DNA of 64,000 nt from Niveispirillum sp943371025 (GTDB taxonomy: Bacteria > Pseudomonadota > Alphaproteobacteria > Azospirillales > Azospirillaceae): positions 37,991-101,990 of the forward strand of contig CALRTC020000024.1 in the NCBI GenBank assembly GCA_943371025.1. The letters run 5' to 3'. Position numbers and translations under genes: made by a program. Numbering within the stretch: the stretch's first letter is position 1; the number at the start of each line of letters is the position of its first letter. The notes under the pieces were generated by a model. The model was not told the origin of the DNA, made no database searches, and saw only the letters and a program-made list of their open reading frames with translations. Positions 1-8,691 of this stretch are shown in pieces.

Positions 1-1
1 G

Positions 2-982
2 GCAGCGGTCCTGGGGCTCAACGACCGGCAGATTGCCGAACGGTTCGACACAATTGCCGACTTTGCGGGCATCGGCGATTTCCTGGAACAGCCGGTGAAG
101 CTCTATTCAAGCGGCATGTATGCCCGGCTGGCCTTTGCCGTGGCAGCGCATGTCGATGCCGACCTTCTGATCATCGATGAAATCCTGTCGGTCGGTGACG
201 CTGCCTTCAACCAGAAATGCATGCGCTTCATCGAAGGGTTCAAGAAGCGCGGCACCATACTTTTCGTTAGTCATGATGCCGGATCCATGGCGCGCCTGTG
301 CGACCGGGTCGTCTGGTTGGATGGCGGAACAGTGCGTCAGATGGGGCCGCCCAAGGAAGTGCTGGAAGCCTATATGGCATCCGTCTATGGAGAGAGCGAA
401 GGGGACCGGCTGCGCATCGGCGGCCGGCGGCTGTCCGCGCCTGTCGCCCCGTCAGTTCCGCCGCCGCAATCCGTTCCCAGCCAGGTGCAGGTGTTCGATT
501 TCGATCCCGACGCCCCCTGGTTCGGGCTGGAGGGCGCCCGCATCCTGAATGCGACGCTGACGGCCATCGACGGTGGGCATATCACCATGCGCGGGGGAGA
601 GAATGTCGTGCTGTCCATCACGGCCCGCGTCAATCAGCCCATGAACCAGCCGATCATCGGCTTCCTGGTCAAGGACCGGCTGGGTCAGATCATCTTTGTC
701 GATAACAGTTTCAGCACCCATTCACTGCTGCCGCGCACGGTGGAGCCGGGTGAGACCCTGACGGCGCGGTTCCATTTCACCTTGCCACTTCTGGCGGAAG
801 GCGATTACGCCGTCTCCGTCGCCATCGCAGAGGGGACGGAGACGGCGCATGTGCAGCACCATTGGCTGCATGACGCGCTGTTTTTCCGCGTCACCACGGG
901 ACGGCTGTTCCGCGGTCTGGTCGCCGTGCCCATGGATCAGGTCAGTCTGGAAATCGATCAGACCGATACTTTGCGCCAGTAG
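2..982 (+). CDS. ABC transporter ATP-binding protein, polysaccharide export (Wzt-like), 5' partial
   Basis: This is the C-terminal part of an ATPase that would drive export of an O-antigen or capsule type glycan across the inner membrane. The reading frame is open from base 2, so the N-terminus with Walker A lies outside the window. Visible are the ABC signature (YSSGMYARLAFA), Walker B (LLIIDEILSVGD), the H-loop (FVSHD) and, after about residue 140 of the visible part, a beta-rich C-terminal domain of the Wzt type that binds the glycan in related exporters. The matching permease lies at 2025-2861. The last 25 bases overlap the convergent methyltransferase gene. A teichoic-acid type exporter is an alternative reading of the same family. 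Confidence 0.9.
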   Translation, partial: AAVLGLNDRQIAERFDTIADFAGIGDFLEQPVKLYSSGMYARLAFAVAAHVDADLLIIDEILSVGDAAFNQKCMRFIEGFKKRGTILFVSHDAGSMARLCDRVVWLDGGTVRQMGPPKEVLEAYMASVYGESEGDRLRIGGRRLSAPVAPSVPPPQSVPSQVQVFDFDPDAPWFGLEGARILNATLTAIDGGHITMRGGENVVLSITARVNQPMNQPIIGFLVKDRLGQIIFVDNSFSTHSLLPRTVEPGETLTARFHFTLPLLAEGDYAVSVAIAEGTETAHVQHHWLHDALFFRVTTGRLFRGLVAVPMDQVSLEIDQTDTLRQ

Positions 983-1860
983 ACTCCGGTCCAGTCGATT
1001 TCCACGATCGGAGCGTCGATGCCGCGCCTTTGGCGAAAATCATGGACAGCATCGGCACAGGCCGGGACCGCCCCAAAATCGTCAATGACGACGAAGCCCC
1101 CGGGCGGCACGCGGTCATACAGAGAGTCCAGGGCAATGATGGTGCTTTCATACAGATCACCATCCAGGCGCAGCACCGCAATGGATCGCACCGGCGCGGT
1201 CGGCAATGTGTCGCGGAACCAGCCTTCGATGAAGCGCACGCGTCCATCCAGCAACCCGAAGCGGCGGAAATTCTCCTCCACCACGCGGCGGCCCGCCTTC
1301 AGATAATCGACATTGCTGAGATCACTGGCAAATTCCCCCGGATATCGTTCGAAATCGGGCGCCGGCAGACCCTGGAAGCTGTCGGCCAGCCAGACCCAGC
1401 GGTCATCGGCCCCCAGCACGTCCAGCACGGCCTTGGAAAAGATGCAGGCACCGCCGCGCCAGACCCCGGTTTCGACCACATCGCCGGGCACGCCATCCGC
1501 CACGACCGTTTCGATACAATGGCGCATGTTCTCCAGTCGTTTCAGGCCGGACATGGAATAGGCACGCTGCGGCCAATCCCCGCCTTCCGCCCTGATTTCC
1601 CGGCGGACCGTCAGATCGTTCAGGTCGCGCCCGGCATATTCCGGGCGGACGAACTGACTGCCGTCATGGACATTGATATTCACATAGTCGGTCAGGACCT
1701 GCATCAGCAGAGTCAGGTACCGGTCGCCGGACGCATCCACGGGCATCGCTGCGTTCTCCCAGTTTTCAGCCGGGCTTCGATAGCGCAGTTCAACCCGTCG
1801 GGCCAGCGGCACATTCAGGGATGAAGGATGCGCGATCCTTTCCCTGCGCAAAAACCCCAT
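958..1860 (-). CDS. TylF/MycF-type sugar O-methyltransferase
   Basis: This 300-residue protein is a predicted SAM-dependent O-methyltransferase of the TylF (macrocin O-methyltransferase) family. It has the SAM-binding segment ETGVWRGGA, the motif DSFQGLP and a C-terminal LRLDGDLYEST...GGFVVIDDFG block with acidic metal-binding residues. The frame stays open upstream, but I placed the start at 1860 because the family homology begins shortly after MGFLRRER; no strong ribosome site supports any start. It lies antisense between the ATPase and permease genes of a glycan exporter, so methylation of an exported sugar, perhaps as a chain-capping step, is a reasonable inference. Its 3' end overlaps the ATPase gene by 25 bases. 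Confidence 0.85.
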   Translation of the reverse strand: MGFLRRERIAHPSSLNVPLARRVELRYRSPAENWENAAMPVDASGDRYLTLLMQVLTDYVNINVHDGSQFVRPEYAGRDLNDLTVRREIRAEGGDWPQRAYSMSGLKRLENMRHCIETVVADGVPGDVVETGVWRGGACIFSKAVLDVLGADDRWVWLADSFQGLPAPDFERYPGEFASDLSNVDYLKAGRRVVEENFRRFGLLDGRVRFIEGWFRDTLPTAPVRSIAVLRLDGDLYESTIIALDSLYDRVPPGGFVVIDDFGAVPACADAVHDFRQRRGIDAPIVEIDWTGVYWRKVSV

Positions 1861-2024
1861 GATATAGAGGGGCTTGCGGACCTGCCCCCGCACTGTCGCA
1901 AAATGGTGACAACAATTTTGATGCGAGCCCGAACCAATTCCTGCTCCTGGGTCATGCTGGTTGAGCGGGGCAATGCGTTCAGGAAGGGATGTGGGCATCC
2001 GGCCCATGTGGTGAGAGGTTCCTG

Positions 2025-2861
2025 ATGGTCGAGACAAATGCTGCTGCCACACCGGGCCTGGGGCCGTTCGCGCCCTTTCGGACCCTTTGGCGCCATCGGG
2101 GATTGATCGGGCGGCTGACCCGCCGGGAACTGGCATCGCGCTATCGGGGGTCGATTCTGGGTCTGCTCTGGTCGGTGCTGACACCTTTCATGATGCTGGC
2201 CGTATACACATTTGTGTTTTCCAGCGTCTTTCAGACACGATGGACGGCCAACAGCCAGAATACCGGCGAATATGCGCTGTTCCTGTTTGCCGGCCTGACC
2301 CTGTTCAACATCCTGGCTGACAATGTGAACCGCGCGCCGGGCCTGATCCTGGAAAACACCGCCTACATCAAGACCGTGGTCTTCCCGCTGGAAGTGATGC
2401 CGGCGGTGACGGTGGCCAGTTCCCTGGTGTCGGCTGGGATCAACATGGTGGTTCTGATGCTGTTCTATGGTCCCGTTTTCGGGATGCCACCGCTGACGGC
2501 CCTGCTGGCACCTCTGGTGTTGATACCCTATTGCCTGCTGGTTCTGGGCTTGTCCTGGTTCCTGTCGGCCGCCGGTGTTTTCTTGCGTGATATCAAACAG
2601 TTCATTGCCGTTCTTACCACGCTGCTTATGTTCTTGAGCCCGATTTTCTATCCCGCTGCCGCTGTTCCGGAAAGCATCCGCATCGTCATCGGGTTGAACC
2701 CGCTGGCCCCGATGCTGGAAATGTGGCGCGCCTGTCTGTTCGCGGGGACCTCGTTCGACCCCATTACCTTTGCAAAGACCCTTGCCTTGGGGTGGGGGGT
2801 GGCCTGGGCAGGCCATGTCTGGTTTGCGAAGGCGCGCAAGGCTTTTGCCGATGTCGTCTGA
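2025..2861 (+). CDS. ABC-2 type permease for polysaccharide export (Wzm-like)
   Basis: This 278-residue inner-membrane protein is the channel subunit of an ABC-2 exporter for lipid-linked glycans. It starts with a short cytoplasmic segment containing LTRRELASRYRGSILGLLW, the amphipathic region typical of O-antigen and teichoic acid permeases, and then has about six hydrophobic helices. The start at 2025 is preceded by GAGAGG at about 2013-2018; an in-frame ATG at 1989 has no such site. The partner ATPase is encoded at the left edge. It reads away from the methyltransferase gene, leaving a 164-base region that probably holds both promoters. Confidence 0.9.
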   Translation: MVETNAAATPGLGPFAPFRTLWRHRGLIGRLTRRELASRYRGSILGLLWSVLTPFMMLAVYTFVFSSVFQTRWTANSQNTGEYALFLFAGLTLFNILADNVNRAPGLILENTAYIKTVVFPLEVMPAVTVASSLVSAGINMVVLMLFYGPVFGMPPLTALLAPLVLIPYCLLVLGLSWFLSAAGVFLRDIKQFIAVLTTLLMFLSPIFYPAAAVPESIRIVIGLNPLAPMLEMWRACLFAGTSFDPITFAKTLALGWGVAWAGHVWFAKARKAFADVV

Positions 2862-3127
2862 CGTCCGGACACCGTGGACGATGTTTGAAATGCGCCCGGT
2901 TGCCGCCCACCTGTGATGCCCGAAAATGGGCAACGCCGTGCAGCCATGTGATAAATGACACAAAATGATGCTTGTAGCGCGGCGATTTGAGGCCCATGTT
3001 GAGGGCGTCGACTTTGCTACTGGGCTATCTTCCGGCTACCGCTGGTTCTTCCCTGTCGTGACTTTGATGCCCGCGTCGCAACTCCGCGCCGGGCAGCTCC
3101 GAACGGGAAAGATCCCAGGAGGCATTC

Positions 3128-3337
3128 ATGTCTATCGGTACCGTCAAGTGGTTCAACAGCACCAAGGGCTTTGGTTTCATTCAGCCCGAGGACGGCTCCT
3201 CCGACGTTTTCGTCCATATCTCCGCCGTTGAGCGTGCAGGCCTCAGCAGCCTGAACGAAGGCCAGAAGGTCACGTTCGATGCCGTTCGCGATCCGCGCAA
3301 GGGCAAGACGGCTGCTGAGAACCTTCGGGTCGCCTAA
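3128..3337 (+). CDS. cspA: cold-shock protein (CspA family)
   Basis: This 69-residue protein is a single cold-shock domain that binds single-stranded RNA and DNA and acts as an RNA chaperone. RNP1 (KGFGFI) and RNP2 (VFVHIS) are intact and the length is normal for the family. An AGGAGG site at 3117-3122 sets the start. About 266 bases without a gene precede it; the length suits a long cold-shock leader, but I could not predict a fold there with confidence. A strong terminator follows at 3363-3392, separating it from infA. The paralogue number in the genome is unknown, so the symbol is a family label. Confidence 0.95.
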   Translation: MSIGTVKWFNSTKGFGFIQPEDGSSDVFVHISAVERAGLSSLNEGQKVTFDAVRDPRKGKTAAENLRVA

Positions 3338-3362
3338 CCGGCTTCTTGATCGGAATTGTGGA

Positions 3363-3392
3363 GGGCGGCGGCATGATCCCATGCCGCCGCCC
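3363..3392 (+). terminator. Rho-independent terminator after cspA
   Basis: There is a perfect 13-bp stem (3363-3375 with 3380-3392), a 4-base loop and then TTTCCGTTTT. It lies between the cold-shock gene and infA and would end the first transcript or allow only partial read-through. Confidence 0.85.
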
Positions 3393-3415
3393 TTTCCGTT
3401 TTCAGGGAGGGCCGG

Positions 3416-3694
3416 ATGGCCAAAGAAGAGTTCATTGAGTTTGAAGGCCATGTCGAAGAGGCATTGCCCGACGGTCGTTTCCGCGTGAAGCTGGAAAACG
3501 GTCACGAGATCATCGCGTACACGGCCGGCCGCATGCGCAAGAGCCGCATCCGCTCGTTGGCGGGTGACCGCGTCACGGTTGAAATGACGCCCTATGATCT
3601 GTCCAAGGGGCGCATTACCTATCGGCACAAGGACGAACGTTCCGCCGGTCCCGGCGGTGCCGTACGACGTCCACCGCCGCCGCGCCGCCGGTAA
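3416..3694 (+). CDS. infA: translation initiation factor IF-1
   Basis: This 92-residue protein matches bacterial IF-1, which binds the 30S A site and helps IF-2 and IF-3 in start-codon selection. The S1-type OB fold is seen in MAKEEFIEFEGHV, FRVKLENGHEI, AGRMRKSRIR, GDRVTVEMTPYDL and KGRITYRHKDE. Standard IF-1 has about 72 residues; here about 18 more follow, ending in a Pro/Arg-rich tail (RRPPPPRRR). The position after a cold-shock gene and the tail suggest a stress-linked paralogue, but I cannot tell whether another infA exists in the genome. Confidence 0.93.
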   Translation: MAKEEFIEFEGHVEEALPDGRFRVKLENGHEIIAYTAGRMRKSRIRSLAGDRVTVEMTPYDLSKGRITYRHKDERSAGPGGAVRRPPPPRRR

Positions 3695-3727
3695 GTTCGG
3701 TTGCAACGGCCGGAGGACTTTCCAAAC

Positions 3728-4387
3728 ATGGATGCCGGACCGGCCGTTGAACATATAACCCCGTATCATCGGGGCGAATACTGGTCGGATGCCATCGTCC
3801 ATATATTGGGTGTGGCAGCGGCCTGGTCGGGCGGGATCTGGCTGATCCTGTCGCGATTGGACCTTGGCGTTTCCGGCGGCCTGCTGGCGCTGGTTATTTA
3901 TGTCGCCGCGATGGCCGGTATGCTGACATCATCAGCAAGCTATAACCTGATCAATCGTCATCCGCTGAAGGAAACGCTGCGGCGGATGGACCATGCCTTC
4001 ATTTATGCTGCCATCGCGGGCACCTATACGCCCTTGCTGGTCCGCCTGCCGGTGACACAGGCGGTTGCCTCTCTGGCACTGGTCTGGTGCATTGCCGGGG
4101 TCGGCGCCCTGTTGAAACTGCGGGCCCCGCGCCGGTATGAACGGGTGGGGCTGGCACTCTATATCGGGCTGGGCTGGATCGGGCTGCCGATGATCCCGGC
4201 CTTGTCGGGCCGGCTGCACCCCGATACCGGTACCTGGATTGCGGCCGGTGCCGTGATCTATACGCTGGGTGTTGGCGCCTATCTGGCGGTACGCGTGCGC
4301 TACCACAATACGGTCTGGCATCTGCTGGTGCTGGCCGCCGCTGCCTGCCATTTCAAGGCGATGGTGGTGGAGTTCACCCCGATCTGA
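3728..4387 (+). CDS. haemolysin III / PAQR family membrane protein
   Basis: This 219-residue integral membrane protein has seven predicted helices and belongs to the haemolysin III (YqfA/TrhA, PAQR-related) family. Family features are the early HxxxxxSDAIVHILG segment, SASYNL, the MDHAFIYAAIAGTYTP block and the final HNTVWHLLVLAAAACHF, whose His residues are thought to bind a metal. The ATG at 3728 follows GGAGG at 3711-3715. A TTG at 3701 is possible but has no ribosome site. Bacterial members have been linked to membrane lipid homeostasis; the haemolysin name is historical. Confidence 0.88.
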   Translation: MDAGPAVEHITPYHRGEYWSDAIVHILGVAAAWSGGIWLILSRLDLGVSGGLLALVIYVAAMAGMLTSSASYNLINRHPLKETLRRMDHAFIYAAIAGTYTPLLVRLPVTQAVASLALVWCIAGVGALLKLRAPRRYERVGLALYIGLGWIGLPMIPALSGRLHPDTGTWIAAGAVIYTLGVGAYLAVRVRYHNTVWHLLVLAAAACHFKAMVVEFTPI

Positions 4388-4401
4388 CAGATACGGAAAT
4401 G

Positions 4402-4435
4402 GGCTCTCTGCATCCGTTACCAGATGCAGAGAGCC
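4402..4435. terminator. bidirectional terminator hairpin
   Basis: A perfect 13-bp stem (4402-4414 with 4423-4435) with an 8-base loop sits between two convergent genes. The T-rich side is better for the minus-strand TonB receptor transcript. Confidence 0.7.
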
Positions 4436-4445
4436 GCCTCACTGA

Positions 4446-6746
4446 TCAGAACTTCACCTTGCCGGACAGACCCCATTCCCGCGGCCGCCCGTAGCTGACT
4501 TCCGCCAGACCGAAGGCAGGGCTGGCGTTGCCGGATACGAAGTACCGGCGATCCGCCAGATTGGTGCCGAACAGCGCCACGCTCCAGCGGTCGTCGGCAG
4601 AGTTGTAGGTCAGGCGCGTGTTCATCACCGCATAGCCGGACTGGGCAACCAGCTCGGTATTAGCCACATCATTGTAGAACTTGCTGTAGGCCGACACGTC
4701 GCCGCGCAGGGTCAGGCTGCTGCCGTCAGCCAGTTCATGGGTATATTGCGCGCCGGCGTTCACCGTCCATTTCGGCGTCTTCACGAATTTGGCCGCCTTG
4801 GTGATGGGCAGCACCTGCGTCGGTCCCAATCCGGTCCCGACCTCGTCATAGGATGCATCGGTATAGCCGACGCCCAGATCGACATCGAATCCGGTGAACA
4901 GCCGGGCGCGCATTTCCAGTTCAGCGCCCTGGATGGTGCCCTTGGCGGCATTGGCCACGAAATTGCGCGGCGTCTGGTTCACCGTGAGCTGGATATTGTC
5001 ATATTTGCTGTAATAGGCGGCCAGATTCAGGATCAGCCGCTTGTCCAGCCATTCGGTCTTGGCACCGGCTTCGTAGGTCCAGATGGTTTCGGGCTGGTAC
5101 TCCGTCACTTCCGATGCATCGACCAGCGGACGGGCGTTGAAGCCACCGCTCTTGAAGCCCTTGCCCGCCGAAACATACAGCAGCGCGTCCTTGGTTGCCT
5201 TGTATTCAACACCCACCTTGGGCGTGAAGGCATTCCATTCGGTCGACCGTTGGACATCGGTGAAGATCACATTGTCGCGCTGGCGCTTGTTGTAGACGGA
5301 AATCCACTTTTCATCGCGGTTCCAGCGGCCTCCGACGGTCATGGACAGGGCGTCGGTGAACTTCCAGGTACCCTGGCCGAAAGCGGCGTAGGACTTGTTG
5401 TCGATCTTGTTCAAGATCAGCGTGGCCGGCGACAGGGGGGCAGCCAAGGGCGGCCACAGACCGATGGCCAGATCGGCCCGGGCATCGTCGGTGCCCTTTT
5501 CAGCAAAGTAATAGAGCCCGGCCACCCAGCTCAGCCGATCATCGAAGCTGTCCCCGCTCAGCTGGAATTCCTGGCTGAACTGCCACTGATGATCATCATT
5601 GTAGGTTTCGCGATATTTGAACGGGCTGTTATCCCCGTCACGCGCAAAGACCGCATGCATCTTGCGATAGGCCGTGATGCTCTTCACATCGACGGCACCC
5701 GGGCTCCAGGACAGGGTGCCCCCCACGCCCCACAGGTCCAGATCGTTGATGTTCGGACCTGTGGCCCAGGTCGTATAGGGATCGTCGGTGACGAAGGAAC
5801 TGTTCAGCGTCTTCTGTCCGTTCGGCGCTGTGATGCCGAAGGTGGGGGCCACGAACTGATTATAGTTGGTCAGGAACGGTACGCCGGTCAGGCCCGGTGC
5901 CGGCGCCACGGCCAGCAGCTTGTTGGGGGCCGAATGTTCCCGCGCGCGCGTCACATCGCCGGTGATATGCAGGCTCAGTTCTTCGCTGAGATGGGCAAGG
6001 ATCTGGGCGCGGCCGGAATCGGCGTTCTTGTCACCCATCTCGCCGCCGTCGCTCAGCCGCTTGGCGTACCCGTCGCGGTTCAGGCTGGAGAAGGAGAGGC
6101 GCGTCAACACTTTGCCTTCGGCCAGCGGCACGTTCAGCACGCCCTTCGCGTCAAACCGCGAGTAGCTGCCGGTGGTCAGTTCCGCGCTGCCGGACAGGTT
6201 ATCCGTCGGCGCCTGGGTTGTGATCAGAACAGCGCCACCGATCGTGTTCTTGCCGAACAGCGTGCCTTGCGGGCCGCGCAGAACCTGCACGCTCTGCAGG
6301 TCCATGGCATCCATGATGCCGCCGATGGATCGCGCATAGTAGACGCCATCCACATAGAAGCCGACACCAGGGTCGCTGAAGATGGCGAAGTCGTTCTGAC
6401 CGATACCACGGACGAAAACCGTGGCGTTGTAATTGCCACCCGACAGGGCTGCCGCACCGTCGAAACGGATGTTCGGCGTGAACTTGGCGATATTGTCCAG
6501 CGTTTCGACGGTACGGGTTTCCAGGGCTTCGGCATTGAAAGCCGTCACCGCCACCGGCGTATCCTGCAATGCTTCCGCCCGACGACGGGCCGTCACGACC
6601 ACTTCTTCCAGGACAGCCGGTGCGTTCTGTGCAACGGCGGGAACCGCTGCCGCCAGGGCGAGACCGATGGCGGTCAGTGTACGTGACAGATTGTGGGGAC
6701 GCGTGTTCCCATTCGCCGGATGTATCCGACGGTCACCCTTGTTCAT
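4446..6746 (-). CDS. TonB-dependent receptor, probable aromatic or plant-compound uptake
   Basis: This 766-residue outer-membrane receptor has an N-terminal signal peptide (hydrophobic core around residues 26-40), a plug domain (VVVTARRR, VRGIGQND, VLRGPQGTLFGKNTIGG) and a long 22-strand-type beta-barrel ending in Phe. The start at 6746 has an excellent GGAGG site. The gene is separated from the ferulate genes, but its promoter region carries the same GTTAT-N4-TATAAC motif (6836-6850) found before vdh and the MFS transporter. I therefore infer that it belongs to that regulon and brings hydroxycinnamates or their conjugates through the outer membrane. Substrate cannot be read from sequence. 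Confidence 0.92.
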   Translation of the reverse strand: MNKGDRRIHPANGNTRPHNLSRTLTAIGLALAAAVPAVAQNAPAVLEEVVVTARRRAEALQDTPVAVTAFNAEALETRTVETLDNIAKFTPNIRFDGAAALSGGNYNATVFVRGIGQNDFAIFSDPGVGFYVDGVYYARSIGGIMDAMDLQSVQVLRGPQGTLFGKNTIGGAVLITTQAPTDNLSGSAELTTGSYSRFDAKGVLNVPLAEGKVLTRLSFSSLNRDGYAKRLSDGGEMGDKNADSGRAQILAHLSEELSLHITGDVTRAREHSAPNKLLAVAPAPGLTGVPFLTNYNQFVAPTFGITAPNGQKTLNSSFVTDDPYTTWATGPNINDLDLWGVGGTLSWSPGAVDVKSITAYRKMHAVFARDGDNSPFKYRETYNDDHQWQFSQEFQLSGDSFDDRLSWVAGLYYFAEKGTDDARADLAIGLWPPLAAPLSPATLILNKIDNKSYAAFGQGTWKFTDALSMTVGGRWNRDEKWISVYNKRQRDNVIFTDVQRSTEWNAFTPKVGVEYKATKDALLYVSAGKGFKSGGFNARPLVDASEVTEYQPETIWTYEAGAKTEWLDKRLILNLAAYYSKYDNIQLTVNQTPRNFVANAAKGTIQGAELEMRARLFTGFDVDLGVGYTDASYDEVGTGLGPTQVLPITKAAKFVKTPKWTVNAGAQYTHELADGSSLTLRGDVSAYSKFYNDVANTELVAQSGYAVMNTRLTYNSADDRWSVALFGTNLADRRYFVSGNASPAFGLAEVSYGRPREWGLSGKVKF

Positions 6747-6800
6747 TGTTACCTCCCAGTGAGACTTTTTTTGAAACGCTCTTCTTGTCGCGCTTTCAGG

Positions 6801-6830
6801 AAGAGACAGTCAGTGAACTGACTGTCTCTT
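6801..6830. repeat. 14-bp perfect palindrome at the TonB receptor promoter
   Basis: Arms 6801-6814 and 6817-6830 are perfect inverted copies (AAGAGACAGTCAGT) separated by GA. It lies about 55 bases before the receptor start, overlapping or just after the likely -10. It could be an operator for a dimeric repressor or a hairpin at the 5' end of the mRNA. Confidence 0.65.
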
Positions 6831-6835
6831 TTATA

Positions 6836-6850
6836 GTTATTTGCTATAAC
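6836..6850. promoter_or_regulatory. candidate MarR operator (copy 1)
   Basis: GTTATTTGCTATAAC fits the pattern GTTAT-N4-TATAA(C/T), which also occurs before vdh (11016-11030) and before the MFS transporter (12346-12360). It lies near the likely -10 of the TonB receptor gene, where a repressor would block initiation. Assignment to the MarR regulator at 12676 is inference. Confidence 0.55.
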
Positions 6851-7011
6851 ATAGTGACAGAACCTAGGCCCTCCCGCAAGCTGTTTACGGGAGAAATGCG
6901 CGGGATTTTCTGACCTTGCAGCAGAGTAATCCGCACGATTGAAGGTAAAAGCCCGCCTGGGGAGACGGCCATTATCGGTGGGGTTTGGCCGGAAAGGTGC
7001 CCCGAAGAAAA

Positions 7012-7026
7012 TAGCGCTGTCAGCGC
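7012..7026 (-). terminator. possible weak terminator after fcs
   Basis: Read on the minus strand, a short GC stem (GCGCT/AGCGC) is followed by TATTTTCTT, about 40 bases after the fcs stop. The stem is only 5 bp, so this is tentative. Confidence 0.4.
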
Positions 7027-7066
7027 CCTAAAGTTGCAAATAAGGCTGAATTGTAATGAGGGCTAC

Positions 7067-8605
7067 TCATTCCGGCTGACCGCGGGAAAGAGCCTGTTCC
7101 TTCAGCACATGTTTTTGCAACTTGCCGGAGCCGGTGCGTGGCAGGTCATTGGTAATCAGAACCCGCTGCGGCCGCTTATATCGGGCAACACGTCCGTCCA
7201 GGTAGGCCATGACCCGTTCCGCCGTCACGCCGGTTCCGGGGCGGGGAACGACATAGGCCCAGCCCACCTCGCCCCATCGATCATCGGGCATGCCGATGAC
7301 AGCGGCTTCCGCGACGTCATCCATTTCCAGAATGGCCGCTTCCACCTCTGCCGGATAGACATTCTCTCCGCCGGAAATGAACATGTCCTTCTTGCGGTCG
7401 ACCAGATAGTAGAAGCCTTCAGCGTCACGCCAGGCGGCGTCGCCGGTTCGCAGCCACCCCCCCTGCTCCGCCAGTCCGGGCAGTTCCGGACGGTTCCAGT
7501 AGCCGGGCGACAGATTGGGGCCAGCAATCCAGATCTCGCCCACCTGCCCGTCCGGCACGTCGTTCCCGTGGTCATCGACTAGGCGCAGGCGCAGGACCGG
7601 GCCGGGGATGCCGGCCGATCCTGCCTTGGCCAGGATACGGGCGCGATCGGCGATGGGCATGCCAAGCACTGTACCGGACTCGCTCATCCCATAGCCGTCG
7701 GCGATGGTGATGCCGTCGTCACAGAAGCGCTGGATCAGGGCCGCCGGCATCGGTGCGCCGCCCGTACACAGCGCCACCAGGCCCCGCAACCTCTCCGGCT
7801 TGTAGTCCGGGTGCTGGCGCAGGGTCTGCGCCATCTGTGGCACGCACATGTAATGGGTGATACCCAATTCCGGGTCGGCCAGCCGGTCCAGCGTCACCGT
7901 CGGATCGAACCCCCGCGACATCAGCAGCGTGCCGCCCTGGGCCAGGGGGGTGCGCGTCATGGTCACCAGCCCCACCACATGGAACAGCGGCATGTCGCAG
8001 AGAATGACCGACTGCGAGGTCACCTTGTTCATCAGGCCAAAATTCACATTGGTAAAGAACAGGTTGCTTTCGGTCAGCAGCACCCCCTTCGGCCGGCCGG
8101 AGGTGCCGGAGGTGTAAAGAAGCGTGCTGGGCGTCTCGACCGACGGCACGCTGGCGAGCCGGACCGGTGCCGTCGCGTCCCATTCCGCCGCCGTCGCCGC
8201 CAGGTCCAGAACCGGCACCCTGTCTGCGGCGGCGCGGATGGCCGTGTCCTTGAAATCGGCATCTGCCAGCAACAGTGCCGGCAGACAGTCCCCGACCTGG
8301 AAATCAAGCTCCGGAACGGTCAGCCGCCAGTTCAGCGGAACCAGCATCGCCCCCAGCCGGGCCAGGGCCAGATGCAGGATCGGAATGGCCGTGTCATTCC
8401 GGGCCAGGACGGCGACGCGCTGACCGGCCACGGTGCCGATGCGCCCCACCAGCCATGCGGCACACTGGTTTACCGCCCGATCAAGGGCGGCATAGCTATA
8501 GCGTCGGCCGCCGGCCAGATCGACCATGGCCAGCTTGTCAGGCTGCGCCGCCGCCTGGAAGGCAACCGGATCGGGGGCGGGCAGGAACAAGGCGGGGCTG
8601 TTCAT
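7067..8605 (-). CDS. fcs: feruloyl-CoA synthetase (hydroxycinnamate-CoA ligase)
   Basis: This 512-residue member of the ANL adenylate-forming family would activate ferulate, and probably p-coumarate and caffeate, to the CoA thioester with ATP. Core motifs are complete: LLYTSGTSGRPKGV (P-loop), GYGMSESG, GEIWIAGPN, the TGD aspartate, DRKKDMFISGGENVYPAEVE and the C-terminal PRTGSGKLQK with the catalytic Lys. It is the last gene of vdh-ech-fcs. The next enzyme in the pathway, ech, is directly upstream, which supports ferulate rather than a fatty acid as substrate. Sequence alone does not exclude a broader aryl-CoA ligase. Confidence 0.85.
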   Translation of the reverse strand: MNSPALFLPAPDPVAFQAAAQPDKLAMVDLAGGRRYSYAALDRAVNQCAAWLVGRIGTVAGQRVAVLARNDTAIPILHLALARLGAMLVPLNWRLTVPELDFQVGDCLPALLLADADFKDTAIRAAADRVPVLDLAATAAEWDATAPVRLASVPSVETPSTLLYTSGTSGRPKGVLLTESNLFFTNVNFGLMNKVTSQSVILCDMPLFHVVGLVTMTRTPLAQGGTLLMSRGFDPTVTLDRLADPELGITHYMCVPQMAQTLRQHPDYKPERLRGLVALCTGGAPMPAALIQRFCDDGITIADGYGMSESGTVLGMPIADRARILAKAGSAGIPGPVLRLRLVDDHGNDVPDGQVGEIWIAGPNLSPGYWNRPELPGLAEQGGWLRTGDAAWRDAEGFYYLVDRKKDMFISGGENVYPAEVEAAILEMDDVAEAAVIGMPDDRWGEVGWAYVVPRPGTGVTAERVMAYLDGRVARYKRPQRVLITNDLPRTGSGKLQKHVLKEQALSRGQPE

Positions 8606-8652
8606 CGCGTCGGTCTCTGCTGGTCCAGGAATGGGTTTGGCGACGGGGCGCG

Positions 8653-8682
8653 ACCAAGGGCCATTTGATCATGGCCCTTGGT
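8653..8682. repeat. intercistronic hairpin between ech and fcs
   Basis: A 12-bp stem (8653-8664 with 8671-8682) with a 6-base loop fills much of the 86-base gap between ech and fcs. There is no T tract, so it is more likely an mRNA processing or stability element than a terminator. Confidence 0.6.
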
Positions 8683-8691
8683 TGGGCGCCG

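Larger units (their letters stand above)
6747..7066. promoter_or_regulatory. 320-base intergenic region before the TonB receptor
   Basis: No gene is seen here. It holds the receptor ribosome site, a 14-bp palindrome (6801-6830), a MarR-type box (6836-6850), a possible minus-strand -10 (TATAAA, about 6829-6834) and, near the fcs stop, a short hairpin that may be a terminator. Confidence 0.6.
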
